Shown: piece after piece, positions 23,488 through 33,165 of the stretch
How the letters are laid out: every line of letters starts with the position of its first letter
How positions within the stretch are numbered: the stretch's first letter is position 1
Assembly: GCA_022818135.1 (NCBI GenBank)
Contig: JAFMSR010000016.1
Coordinates: 11,710,177 to 11,774,176 of the forward strand
Direction of reading: 5' to 3'
DNA: 64,000 nucleotides
Source of the DNA: Saxidomus purpurata
Lineage: Eukaryota > Mollusca > Bivalvia > Venerida > Veneridae
Notes under the pieces: model-generated
Told to the model about the DNA's origin: nothing
The model's database searches: none
Seen by the model: the letters and a program-made list of their open reading frames with translations, nothing else
Translations under genes and position numbers: made by a program

Positions 23488-23618
23488 TAGACTAATTTTG
23501 AGGTCAATACATAGTTTTGCGGACCTGTATAAAGAGATATTGACCCAGGACCAAGTCCGAGGTCAATATCATATTTTACAGGTCCGCAAAACTATGTATT
23601 GACCGAAACATTAGTCTA
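23488..23618. repeat. Palindromic element 3
   Basis: This 131-bp imperfect palindrome has a perfect 28-bp core arm pair (23502-23529 and 23577-23604) containing ATAGTTTTGCGGACC. Outer arms are TAGACTAAT and ATTAGTCTA; inner arms are GATATTGACC and GGTCAATATC. A further single CTTTTGCGGACC lies at about 23732. Confidence 0.72.
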
Positions 23619-23972
23619 AAATTATTAAATCGTATACCTCATAAAGAGTAGTGAAAATCATGCGAAAATATAGCAGAAATGAGGTCTTAAAATCCGTGCA
23701 GGTCTACACATCAATTTCCAGTCTACACATACTTTTGCGGACCCGGCAAGTGAGCGCTATCGGCCAATCAGGATTAAATATTTGTGACAGGTATACGATT
23801 TAATAGATTATAATTATATTTCTCTTGGCTTTAATCAATTCAGCATAAAAATACACGTAAAACACGTGTAATTTATATCTCTGGCATATAATTTGAATTA
23901 TTTCGTAAAACGTTTGGAACAATGATCGAAACATAATTCCAAAACAAGGCAGCCATAACATGGCAGTATACG
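23619..23972. other. No gene recognised, block end
   Basis: Unique-looking sequence up to the assembly gap, not repetitive at the break itself. Confidence 0.5.
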
Positions 23973-24472
23973 NNNNNNNNNNNNNNNNNNNNNNNNNNNN
24001 NNNNNNNNNNNNNNNNNNNNNNNNNNNNNNNNNNNNNNNNNNNNNNNNNNNNNNNNNNNNNNNNNNNNNNNNNNNNNNNNNNNNNNNNNNNNNNNNNNNN
24101 NNNNNNNNNNNNNNNNNNNNNNNNNNNNNNNNNNNNNNNNNNNNNNNNNNNNNNNNNNNNNNNNNNNNNNNNNNNNNNNNNNNNNNNNNNNNNNNNNNNN
24201 NNNNNNNNNNNNNNNNNNNNNNNNNNNNNNNNNNNNNNNNNNNNNNNNNNNNNNNNNNNNNNNNNNNNNNNNNNNNNNNNNNNNNNNNNNNNNNNNNNNN
24301 NNNNNNNNNNNNNNNNNNNNNNNNNNNNNNNNNNNNNNNNNNNNNNNNNNNNNNNNNNNNNNNNNNNNNNNNNNNNNNNNNNNNNNNNNNNNNNNNNNNN
24401 NNNNNNNNNNNNNNNNNNNNNNNNNNNNNNNNNNNNNNNNNNNNNNNNNNNNNNNNNNNNNNNNNNNNNNNN
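23973..24472. other. Assembly gap, 500 N
   Basis: Second run of exactly 500 N. It separates block 2 from the block that opens inside the broken intron of COG8. Confidence 0.99.
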
Positions 24473-24583
24473 TGGACTCTTTGACCTTTAACTGAAAGCC
24501 TGTTTGTTTCTTGTGTAAAGAAATGTCTTGCTAAATGTCACTGCCTAGATTATGTTGAAAATTTAAGTTATGATACAATGTAG

Positions 24584-24740
24584 TTACTGTAAAAGTTGTT
24601 CTTTCACAAGGTTTTTATTTGGGCGAATAAAACAGTTTGTGAATTCATCAAACTCGCTAAAATAGCAAACAACGATTATATATAAAATAGTGCTTGCTTG
24701 TGAAATTAACAACTTGTGGATATAAAGACTTTTACAGTAA
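24584..24740. mobile_element. TACTGTAAA-family MITE, most intact copy
   Basis: Perfect 13-bp terminal inverted repeats, TTACTGTAAAAGT and ACTTTTACAGTAA, bound 157 bp. The interior has ATCAAACTCGCTAAAATAGC. It lies in the broken COG8 intron, 150 bp before exon 8. Confidence 0.75.
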
Positions 24741-24891
24741 CTCGTTTGTTGTTCCTGGCACAGTTAACACTTGCTACAGTGAGAATCCATCAGCTATTGA
24801 TTGCATTTGGTAAGATGTCTAACTCATCCCTATATTTTGTTGCAGAAATATTTGTTTTCATGAAATGAAACATTGCATACTATAATTTCAG

Positions 24892-25055
24892 CATACACAC
24901 ATATAACCAAGACCATCGAGGCGAGTCGGGTGAACTTGTTTGATATCATCACCCAGTACAGGGCAATATTCTCGGATGAAGACCCGCTCCTGTCGACGTC
25001 TAAAGATGAATGTCTTAATGAAGGAGCTTTGTTCCACACGTGGATTGTTCAAAAG
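24892..25055 (+). CDS. COG8: COG8 coding exon 8
   Basis: This 164-bp exon starts CA-TAC-ACA-CAT. Together with the G that ends exon 7 it makes GCA, giving ...[18 protein letters not shown]. It continues [18 protein letters not shown] and ends HTWIVQK before GTAATT. The phase match to exon 7 is exact. Confidence 0.96.
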
Positions 25056-28000
25056 GTAATTTGTTTTACTCTACAATTTTATGTACATTACAAAATATAC
25101 TTTGCATACAATTTCTCCTTCCATAGATAATTGAGAAAAAATGTGCTCAAGCATTGTTTATTATCAAATAAGCAATGATTTGGCAATCGGATTTTATGCC
25201 TCAAAGACTTTGTTGTGCAACTCAGTATTACATAATGTTTTTACATCAAAGTGGTATTTAGTGCTTAGGCATCAAAACGATGTTCTTTTACAGAATTTGC
25301 AGCAATATACATTTACTATTTAATTGACAAAGTTAAGACACTGTATAAAAAAAGGTTGAGAGTGTAGATGTGAAGTTAACTCCCCATAGAGAATGTGTGA
25401 CAAAAGAGGTACATGTCTGAAATATCCTCTCTAGTCAAACAAAATATTGTTTGCCATTTTCAATGACAGAAATTCAAACTTTTATATTCAAGCACCACTT
25501 TATAACCTTATTCATGATGTATTTTATGATTGTAAATGGTACAATGCCAGCATAGATAAGTACATGTACCAGTAATCTAAATACATGGTCACTGTATGAC
25601 ACATAGACTAGAGTGTTTAATACTGTAAATCACTTTAAATTCACAAGACAAAAAGTTTGCAATTTCTGATCTAAAGGTCAATTCTTGAGACCATAAATTT
25701 GTGAACAAGCTATCGCTTATGTTTCCAGAAATCGTTCATTACTGAATAACTTTGAATTAGCGACATGATGAAGTCACAAATGAGTGCCTTTGAGAAAAAA
25801 AAATTCTTGCGAAAATTTCATGGTTAACAGTAGCTCTAAGACAAAGTGTTTGATTTATGTGTTGAAAAGAGCCCCACAAGTCAAACTGATTAATAGCATG
25901 TAAGTTGTTTATGTTGATTTTTATCAGAAACCTGGTTGCTGCCATTGTTTCAGGTTTCCCAGTTTCTGGCCATACTTGAAGCGGATCTAGCTGTGGGTGT
26001 AGGTGGAAGGCTCGACTCCATACTGGGACAGTGTATGTACTTCGGGTTGTCGTTCAGCAGAGTTGGAGCAGATTTCAGGGGACTACTCACACCAATATTC
26101 CAGCAAGCCTCTCTAAATGGTCTAAATTTTGCAATGCAGGCAGCTAATAAAAGGTTTGATATTTGCTCAAATGCTTCATTGTCCTACCTGATCCACCTCA
26201 ATTTCATAATGGATTTTTCGTTATTAGTGTATGGATTGTACCATTTATTATATATAGGGGTGCTCAATTAAAAAATGTTTCGTCTTGAGTACTGTAACTT
26301 TGGTAATATTCTTGATGATATAATTCCCGCAAAATTTCCTCTCACGAATTAAAAAATCTCGCAAAAGATTAATTTCATATAGATTAGCTATTAGAGAATT
26401 CTCCTATCAAGAATTTAAAATTTGTGAATAAGTTAGTATGGAAACAACTCACAAAATTTTCATTACACAAAATAGGCAGTTTACAGTATTAGTCCTAGTA
26501 AAAGACCATGATCGCATCATAGGAATGTAGAGGCTTTTAGAGTTGTTCACATGTACCACAGGATTCAAGAATACATTTCTGTAAGTGCTCGTGGACCACC
26601 ATTAATACTGTGATTTTAGAATAAAACTATAGGACTTCCGAGTTTTGTTATAGTCTGGTATCCAAAGAACTTACTAAGTTGTATGTTTTCTTTAGCCTGG
26701 TTAAGGGTAAATGCAGTCAGGAGATTTCCTAGATTATAAAATGATTTGAGTGACAGCCAGGGTGCCAGTAGGAAGGTTACACTGTTGTATATTTTCAGGT
26801 TTGTTGATGGTATGATTAAAGGTTACACTGTTGTATATTTTCAGGTTTGAAGACAGTATGAGGTCATTCAGTCTCCTGTCAGCTTCATCTAGTATGGGTG
26901 GTCTCCCTTACAGCTCTTCCACTCAGGTAGGTTACATTTGCACTATAGTGTAAGACTATTAATCATAAAAAGTTCTGTGGAGCACTTGCAGGTTATTTTT
27001 GAAGAGTAACTCGCAACAGAAATGATAGATTTAGTTTCATTTTTCAATTACGTGAGTATACAGATTAGGTTTTTTAAAAAATAGTCTGTTTCCTATAACC
27101 CTACCAACCCTCCTTTTTATCCCAGACCCAAATTTTTATGCTCCCGAAGGGTGGCATATTAAAATCGCACTGTCCCTCCATCTGTGCGTCCCCAAGACCC
27201 ACATCCCTATCTCAAAGGTCAAGGTCACACTGAAATCCTGTATATATGTACACATTTGTGTCTGGACTGTAACTTTGTCATGCATTGAAGGATTTTAAAA
27301 TAACTTGGCACAAATGTCTAGCACATCAAGACGACTTGTCACGTGCAAGACCCACGTCCCTACCTCAAAGGTCAAGGTCACACTTAGAGTTTGAAGGTAA
27401 TGGAATCCTGTATATATGGACACATTCGTGTCCGGTCTAGAACTTCGTCATGCATCGATTGATTTAAAAATTACATGGCACAAATGTCTAGCACATCAAG
27501 CCGATGTGTTGCATGGATTTAAAAATTACGTACCACATTTATTGAGCACATGGAGAGGACAAAGACTGTGAGACACCTCTTTTCGGGGGCATTCGTCACT
27601 TGTGAGGGACAGCTCTTGTTTATGACTCATTTTCATAGAATTATGTGTTGTCTATGTTCAAAAAACCTTTTTATTGATTTTTTCCAGAAATATTACATCA
27701 AAGACCTAGTAATAGCTGAATACTGTTAAGGGTACCCATCAAATGACAAGTTCACTTTAAAAAAAAAATTCCCTACCTGCTTACCCATCTTCTTTGTCAA
27801 CATGTTCCAGGAAACAGACCGGCCTTAATGAATTGATACTGACTGGACTGGTCAACTTCTTCTCATAAGGGGGGCGGTGGTGTAGAGGTTAAGGTGTCTG
27901 CTGCACCCCGGAGGTTGCGGGTTTAAGCCCTGCTGGGGTCACTACCGTACCTCCTCATATGACACCAGTACTGGTTTTTTAGCTCGACTTTTCTATGAAA

Positions 28001-31000
28001 AGGGGAGCTATCCTACAGCTGGGCCTGTGGGGGTGCGCACACCTTGGTTAAGATTTTCGTACCACCCCCATTTTATTTCAAAAGTATTAGAGGTATGGCT
28101 TTGAAACTAACCATATTTGTTCACCATCATAACCTCCATCTACAGACAAGAGTACATAACTCTGTCAAGATTTTTGACAGAATTATGGCCCTTTTGTGAC
28201 TTAGAAAGTGTATTGAGCTTGGTTAAGTTTTTCGTACCACCCCACCTTTATTTCAAAAGTATTAGAGGTATGGCTTTGAAACTAACCATATTTGTTCACC
28301 ATCATAACCTCCATCTACAGACAAGAGTACATAACTCTGTCAAGATTTTTGACAGAATTATGGCCCTTTTATGACTTAGAAAGTGTATTGAGCTTGGTTA
28401 AGTTTTTCGTACCACCTCACTTTATTTCAAAACCATTAGAGGTATTGGTTTGAAACTAACCATACTTGTTTACCATAATGACCTTCATCAACAGACGAGA
28501 GTACATAACTCTGTCAAGATTTTTGGCAGAATTATGCCCCTTTTTTAACTTAGAAAATACATTGAATATAGGTAAAATCCACTTATTGTCTTAACCCTTT
28601 GAGATATTGCTTTGAAACTTTGAATGCTTGTTTACATCATTACCCCCATCTGTAGGCAAGAGAAGGTAACTCTGTCAGGGATTTGTTTTAAAAATTAAGG
28701 CCCTTTATCGACTTAGAATCTTGGTTAGTTTTCGTACCAGTCCACTTTTTGACTAAACTGTTCGAGATATTACTTTGAAAGTTGGAATACTTGTTTACCA
28801 TCATGATCCCAAAACAAGGGCAGGAGAAGGTAATTCTGTCGAGGATTTTATATGAATTATGGCCCTTTTGACTTAGAAACTCGGTTAAAATTTTCATTCT
28901 TGTCCACTTGTTGACTTAACCATTTGAGATATTACTTTGAAAGTTGGAGTACTTATGAACCATCATGAGACCTATCTGTAAGCAAGAGAAGATAACTCTT
29001 TGAAAATGTTTCTTGATTTGTACTTAGAAATTCTTAGTTAAAGTAGTTAAAGTCTTGTGTGCCCTTAACTGTCAAAGTTTTGTTTTATTGGCAAGCACTA
29101 AAAAAGTCGAGCGCGCTGTCCTACTGACAGCTCTTGTTCAGGAAGCAGACTCAAGAGTGACTCTATAAGCTATAAGCTTTTTTCACAATCGAGCTAAAGT
29201 AAACTAGTTTAAACTAAATTTTTCTCGTGATAAATATTGACTGTTATACATCTATGTTACAGAGTGGTCAGCTGTATCCGCCAACAGTGTTGTTGGACTT
29301 CTACCCTCTGGCTGCCTACTGTAACGATATACTCACCGCCTTGAACGAACTACGTCTGTGTGCACCTGTTGCCTTGGTAACAGAGGTCAGCAACGCTCTT
29401 CATAACTCCTTTGTAAAGGTCAACAAAGTTATATTAGCTTTTCACAGGTACGTAAAAATGTTCTGTCACGCTTCATTTTTCCTACATGTAATGGCTTCCA
29501 TTTGAACATGTTTGAATCTTCTGAAGGTCATTTACTCAAGAGATCAGCTCAAGGAATGTAATATTTACTAGTTGGAAGTTAAAAGTTCCTCCTATTTACC
29601 ATGGATGATCACAAATTTACAGGAAGGGTTTTGTTAGGCTTTTGATAAAAGCTACTTCTCTCAGCTAGTGTAAGGTTTTACAAATTAGTTGTATTTGGGT
29701 ATTTGCTATATCACTGAGATAGAAAACATTCTCATATTTCAAATTACACAAGAAGTATGTAATGACACATGTAAAAATAAAACTACTAACAATACCTTTT
29801 AATGGTAATAATAATATCTTTATTTACTGAAGGTAAACACATTAAGGCATGCAAAACATGAACTTCTTTTCAATGTGGCCTTCAAAATAAAAAAAATTGC
29901 TGAAAAAAAAGGCATTTTAAAACAAAACATGAACAAACCCGGAAAACTGTCATATCTTATATCTCATGTATGTATTGTTTGGGAAGATTTGACTTCATGA
30001 AATGCACGTATCTTGTGTATATATGTACAGAAACAATTTGCTTACAGTTTCCATGGTAACTGAAACACAAAACAAATGAGCAAGAAAAAAACTGAGGAAT
30101 TTAAAGAAAACTTAGAAATAAGATACAAAGAACTTGTAATTGGAGCTTGACAATGAGATTCCTTTGTGGTTATAAGTATAGTATACAAACAGGAAAGAAA
30201 ATCAGTGTTTATCTGCTGAAGTCAAGGTTGTTTAACTGCATGTACATGTAAAATGCACTGCATACATGTAAAATGCCGAAACAAAACATTCATTTAGATT
30301 AGGTAATATAGAGTTTGTTATGGTAGTAAGTATGGTCATTGTGATTAAAAGGCCGTCAATTATTTCTTCTGTTTGAATAGGGCTGAAGAAACGACTTTCG
30401 ACAGGAAGGAGAAGGAAAGATTTGACAATTTCTGTACAGCGTATGCCCATAGCTTGATTCCATACATCAATAAATGTCTCCAAGCACTTTACCCACAGAC
30501 ACAACTAGCGCATGTTCTAGGGGTCACTGTATCGGAACTTCACAAGATGGTAAGTCTCGGTCGACAAAAGTTACTGTAAATTTGGTAATATTTGCGATGG
30601 TTTAATTTTCGCTATTTTCACGAACTTCCCAACTTTTATTATTCATTTCAAAAAGATTTAATATGAGTCTATCAGAATTCTCCTTTCGCGAATTTACATT
30701 TTGCAGATAAATCTGTTTGCTCTGCATTTCATTATCGAAAATTACCGGTAACACAATTTACCATAAGTGGATGTATAGAGGATAAGATATCAGCTACTGA
30801 AATGGAAACCCTTGATTTGTATGGCAAAAAGAAAACCACAAATTATATTGACATTAGTCATAAATGTAGCTTTATAATTATACAGCATTATGTTTAAGTT
30901 AAAATGTTTTATCAGTGTATTCTTGGTTAGTTGAGGGCAAATACCTCCAAATAAGCAGTCTACAATAGTAGCGTTATTTGCACTACTGATACAGTCAAAC

Positions 31001-31787
31001 CTTGGAACGAAGGCTGGTCAACAAGTGGTCTTTATTCACAGGGCTTTTCACCAGAACAGGAATAGTGCACTGTTTCATTCTGCTTTTTTTGGTCTTTATC
31101 ATCTTGGTTTCATTTTTAAAAAGCAGATAATATTAGCAAAACCTTTTGAATGAATGTTTTGAGGAAGAAGGAAACAACTGATCAGAACATACTTTCTATG
31201 GAACAATAAAAGAAATCCATTTTAATGACTTTTTGCAGGGAGGACTTGGACAGGTTGATGTCAAATCAGCTCTTAATAGCATAAGTCATCTGGTACCAGA
31301 AGTGGAAGCTGAACCAATCACATTACCTGTTGCAGAAGTTGATAGTTCCATACCGAAAATGGAAGCAAGTCCCCCATTGGCTACTGAACAACCCAGTGTC
31401 CAATCGAGCAGAGTTTTAGAAACTATAACAGATTTAAGTGAACCAGACTCTTTGTCAGAAAAAGAATCTAACCAATCACAAACAGGAATGGAAAATGTTA
31501 GCCAATCACAAACAGAAGTGTCAGAAACTCCACCAGAAACAGGTGCAGAAGATACAGAAACAGGTGTAAATGATACAGAAATAGGTGTTGAGGACACTGG
31601 AGGTGTACAGGAAGTGCAATTTTCTCTTGGTGATGTTGAGAGTGAGGCAGAGCTGGAGAAAGACATATTAAACACCAATACTGAAGACTTTGTGCCCGAT
31701 ACTGAGGAAAATTTTGACATAGAAAATGACTTATCTGCCCTTGCTGCAGATGTGCTTGGAACAAAATCTGATGCAAAGACTGACTAG
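24892..31787 (+). CDS. COG8: COG8, C-terminal half (coding exons 8-13)
   Basis: This is the remainder of COG8, on the opposite strand from its first seven exons. Exons are 24892-25055, 25954-26153, 26845-26926, 29263-29447, 30381-30549 and 31239-31787. Key segments are [60 protein letters not shown] and [20 protein letters not shown], all in the order of vertebrate COG8. The 182-residue last exon begins [20 protein letters not shown] and becomes a Glu/Thr/Ser-rich acidic tail longer than in human COG8. Joined to exons 1-7 this gives about 697 residues against 612 in human. The exon 9 donor (GTTTGA) is weak, and the exon 10 acceptor lies in a 46-bp tandem duplication. Introns hold several transposon remnants. 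No promoter or first exon exists on this side, so this half is not an independent gene. Confidence 0.96.
25056..25953 (+). other. COG8 intron 8
   Basis: About 0.9 kb, AT-rich. A degraded TACTGTAAA-family fragment lies near 25620-25700; nothing else recognised. Confidence 0.6.
25954..26153 (+). CDS. COG8: COG8 coding exon 9
   Basis: This exon encodes [20 protein letters not shown] and then [20 protein letters not shown], ending AANK plus AG. The donor must be AG/GTTTGA for the next exon to stay in frame. That is a legal GT but a poor consensus. Reading through would stop at 26271. Confidence 0.92.
26290..26488. mobile_element. TACTGTAAA-family MITE in COG8 intron 9
   Basis: It opens TACTGTAACTTTGG and closes TTTACAGTA, with the family interior motifs CGCAAAATTTCCTCTCACG and TCTCGCAAAAGATTAATTTC. 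Confidence 0.6.
26774..26850 (+). repeat. Tandem-duplicated splice acceptor of COG8 exon 10
   Basis: A 46-bp tandem duplication in which about 31 bp (AGGTTACACTGTTGTATATT, then TTCAGGTTTG) are identical, giving two CAG/GTTTG acceptors. These are at 26796-26798 and 26842-26844. Only the second keeps the exon 10 frame open. Confidence 0.85.
26845..26926 (+). CDS. COG8: COG8 coding exon 10
   Basis: This 82-bp exon encodes [20 protein letters not shown], then LPYSSSTQ before GTAGGT. It corresponds to the EKFQEEMNSYMLIS region of human COG8. The acceptor chosen is the second of two near-identical acceptors 46 bp apart; using the first one leads to a stop at the second copy. Confidence 0.88.
27137..27620. 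repeat. Bivalve-type interspersed repeat in COG8 intron 10
   Basis: It starts ATGCTCCCGAAGGGTGGCAT and ends TTTTCGGGGGCAT..., then ACAGCTCTTGTT. The ends ATGCTCCCGAA and TTCGGGGGCAT are imperfect inverted repeats. Two internal units contain CTCAAAGGTCAAGGTCACAC and GGCACAAATGTCTAGCACAT. Confidence 0.6.
27869..27980 (+). mobile_element. tRNA-derived SINE in COG8 intron 10
   Basis: The tRNA-like head GGGGCGGTGGTGTAGAGGTT has an A box (GGTGTAGAGG) and a B box GGTTTAAGCCC at 27920-27930. A short tail follows (CGTACCTCCTCATATGACACC) and ends in T6. It directly abuts the next element. It does not fold as a functional tRNA. Confidence 0.7.
27981..29138 (-). mobile_element. Element with AGCTCGAC ends and internal repeats, copy C (reversed)
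   Basis: It starts AGCTCGACTTTTC and ends AAAAAGTCGAGCGCGCTGTC, then CTACTGACAGCTCTTGTT, the reverse of the copies at 4887 and 5986. Inside are about six diverging units of ~150-180 bp with TTCGTACCACCCC and AACTCTGTCAAGATTTTTG. Units decay in similarity towards the right. Confidence 0.65.
29263..29447 (+). CDS. COG8: COG8 coding exon 11
   Basis: This 185-bp exon encodes [40 protein letters not shown] and [10 protein letters not shown]. It is flanked by TTACAG and GTACGT. The LLDFxPLAxxxNxILxAxNxLRLC pattern is strongly conserved in COG8. Confidence 0.95.
29448..30380 (+). other. COG8 intron 11
   Basis: About 0.93 kb, AT-rich, with no recognised element. Confidence 0.6.
30381..30549 (+). 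CDS. COG8: COG8 coding exon 12
   Basis: This 169-bp exon encodes [20 protein letters not shown], then [20 protein letters not shown] and [16 protein letters not shown], ending at GTAAGT. The acceptor is AATAG. A TACTGTAAA-type MITE begins only about 20 bp after the donor. Confidence 0.95.
30572..30770. mobile_element. TACTGTAAA-family MITE in COG8 intron 12
   Basis: It opens TACTGTAAATTTGGTAATAT, with the family interior TTTCGCTATTTTCACGAACTT. The right end, ACACAATTTACCATA, is eroded. It begins 22 bp after the exon 12 donor. Confidence 0.6.
31239..31787 (+). CDS. COG8: COG8 coding exon 13 and stop
   Basis: This last exon of 182 codons ends in TAG at 31785-31787. The first ~15 residues ([14 protein letters not shown]) align with the GNLGHVNIGAI motif of vertebrate COG8. 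The rest is low-complexity and acidic, with repeated short motifs such as ETG, TEIGVED and NQSQTG, and looks intrinsically disordered. Confidence 0.93.
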   Translation, partial: GGLGQVDVKSALNSISHLVPEVEAEPITLPVAEVDSSIPKMEASPPLATEQPSVQSSRVLETITDLSEPDSLSEKESNQSQTGMENVSQSQTEVSETPPETGAEDTETGVNDTEIGVEDTGGVQEVQFSLGDVESEAELEKDILNTNTEDFVPDTEENFDIENDLSALAADVLGTKSDAKTD

Positions 31788-31811
31788 AGTATAATCATAC
31801 TATTTAATGTA

Positions 31812-32046
31812 AATAAACTGGAGGAACATAGTTGAAATATTCAGTATGGCTTTATCTGTATATCATTTGTGGGGCTTTAATGATTTCATGAATTTGTTAC
31901 AACGTAGTTGCTGTTGATCGAGTTACAAATATGCAAATCTTGCATAAGAACATGGCATTTATCCAATCAGTGGGACAATTTTCATGGATAATTGGCATTG
32001 TTTCATTGATAAATGACAACAGCTGATATATGTTCATGATAATAAA
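31812..32046 (+). terminator. Candidate COG8 polyadenylation signals
   Basis: AATAAA occurs at 31812-31817, only 25 bases after the COG8 stop, and again at 32041-32046. Either could define the 3' end. Which is used cannot be told from sequence. Confidence 0.4.
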
Positions 32047-33049
32047 CAGTAATTACTGATTTTCAAATATTGAAATCATTACATAGGCAATATTTTGTCT
32101 TACATAGTTTCAGGGTTACTTGTTTTGGGTTTCTTCTGATTGCTGTCAGCTTGTTGGCTAAAATAATGACCTATGATTTGTATGGATGGATTGTCCAGAA
32201 TCCATTGTCCATCGTCTATCGTCAACATTTCACATAAAGATCTTCTCCTTTGAAACTATGTGTCAGATTTTTAACAAACTTGCTATGTAGCATTCATACG
32301 TTGACCCTTGTCAGAAAACAAGAAATGGTTCTGTTCCATTGAACATAGTGACCACAGAAAATTTTAAGTGGCCTATTTAGTTAATACATAATCAATGACA
32401 GGAATGTCACCAAAATTTCTCAACATTTCAGTACTGTGCAGAGATTACATCACTATATAATACTACAGTAATAAACGGCACTACAGTAACAGTCTGCTAT
32501 AATTTACCACAGTAAAGTTCCACTATTAAGACGGCCCTCACTATGAGGCTAAGACCAAACATTTCAGTTCATTTTTTAGTAAAAGGTCTCGATACAAAGA
32601 CCTTTTCAATATTAAGTCCACTTTGTGTCTGTCCATGGTGCTCCTATTGCAGTAACTTAACTGTACTATATTGCAGTACTTGAGAGTGTTAAAGTTCTTT
32701 GAAGTACCACAGTACTATAGAATACTACACTACTATAAAGTACTATAACAGTACTAAACACTTGAATCTCTGACCACTTGAAATGATGAGCAACTTCGGG
32801 TCAACTTCGCTATCTTGTTATTATATCTCGACATCTGTGATGATTTGTTAGTTATATTTATATGTGAGAATTATGTGTTTTCAATTACAGATAATCTGTG
32901 ATAAATAATATTATGGTGGTCCAGATGTAATAAAAAAAATGAATCTTGGATGATACATTATTGTTTCAGTTATTAGTATCCCTAAGAAGTATTGACTTTA
33001 AACTTGAAACAAAGATTTTAATTAAGTTTGTTTTATACTACTTTATTCT
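32047..33049. other. Intergenic, degenerate ACTACAGTA-rich stretch
   Basis: Between about 32440 and 32770 motifs such as ACTACAGTA, TACTATA and CAGTACT recur at irregular spacing. Otherwise AT-rich with no gene seen. Confidence 0.45.
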
Positions 33050-33051
33050 AG

Positions 33052-33165
33052 CTCGATTTTGAAAAAAGCTTGCAGCTTAATCGAGATACTCTCGAGTCCT
33101 CTTCCTGGAAAAAACAGAACTTGTGTCTAATGAGGAGGTACGGTCGTGACCCAGATATTACTTTG
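33052..33165 (-). repeat. SINE/AGCTCGA-element fragment, reversed
   Basis: It contains AGCTCGATTTTGAAAAAAGC and then GAGGAGGTACGGTCGTGACCC, the reverse of the SINE tail seen at 27940-27965. It looks like a broken composite of the two repeat families. Confidence 0.4.

Noticed and set aside
27869..27940. A second tRNA gene
   Set aside because: A and B boxes are present but the acceptor and anticodon stems do not form a cloverleaf; it is a tRNA-derived SINE.
1526..31787. A natural inversion with trans-spliced COG8, or two separate COG8 genes
   Set aside because: Both breaks coincide with fixed-length assembly gaps, exons are neither duplicated nor missing, and the intervening block resembles a haplotig. 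Misassembly is simpler, though unproven.
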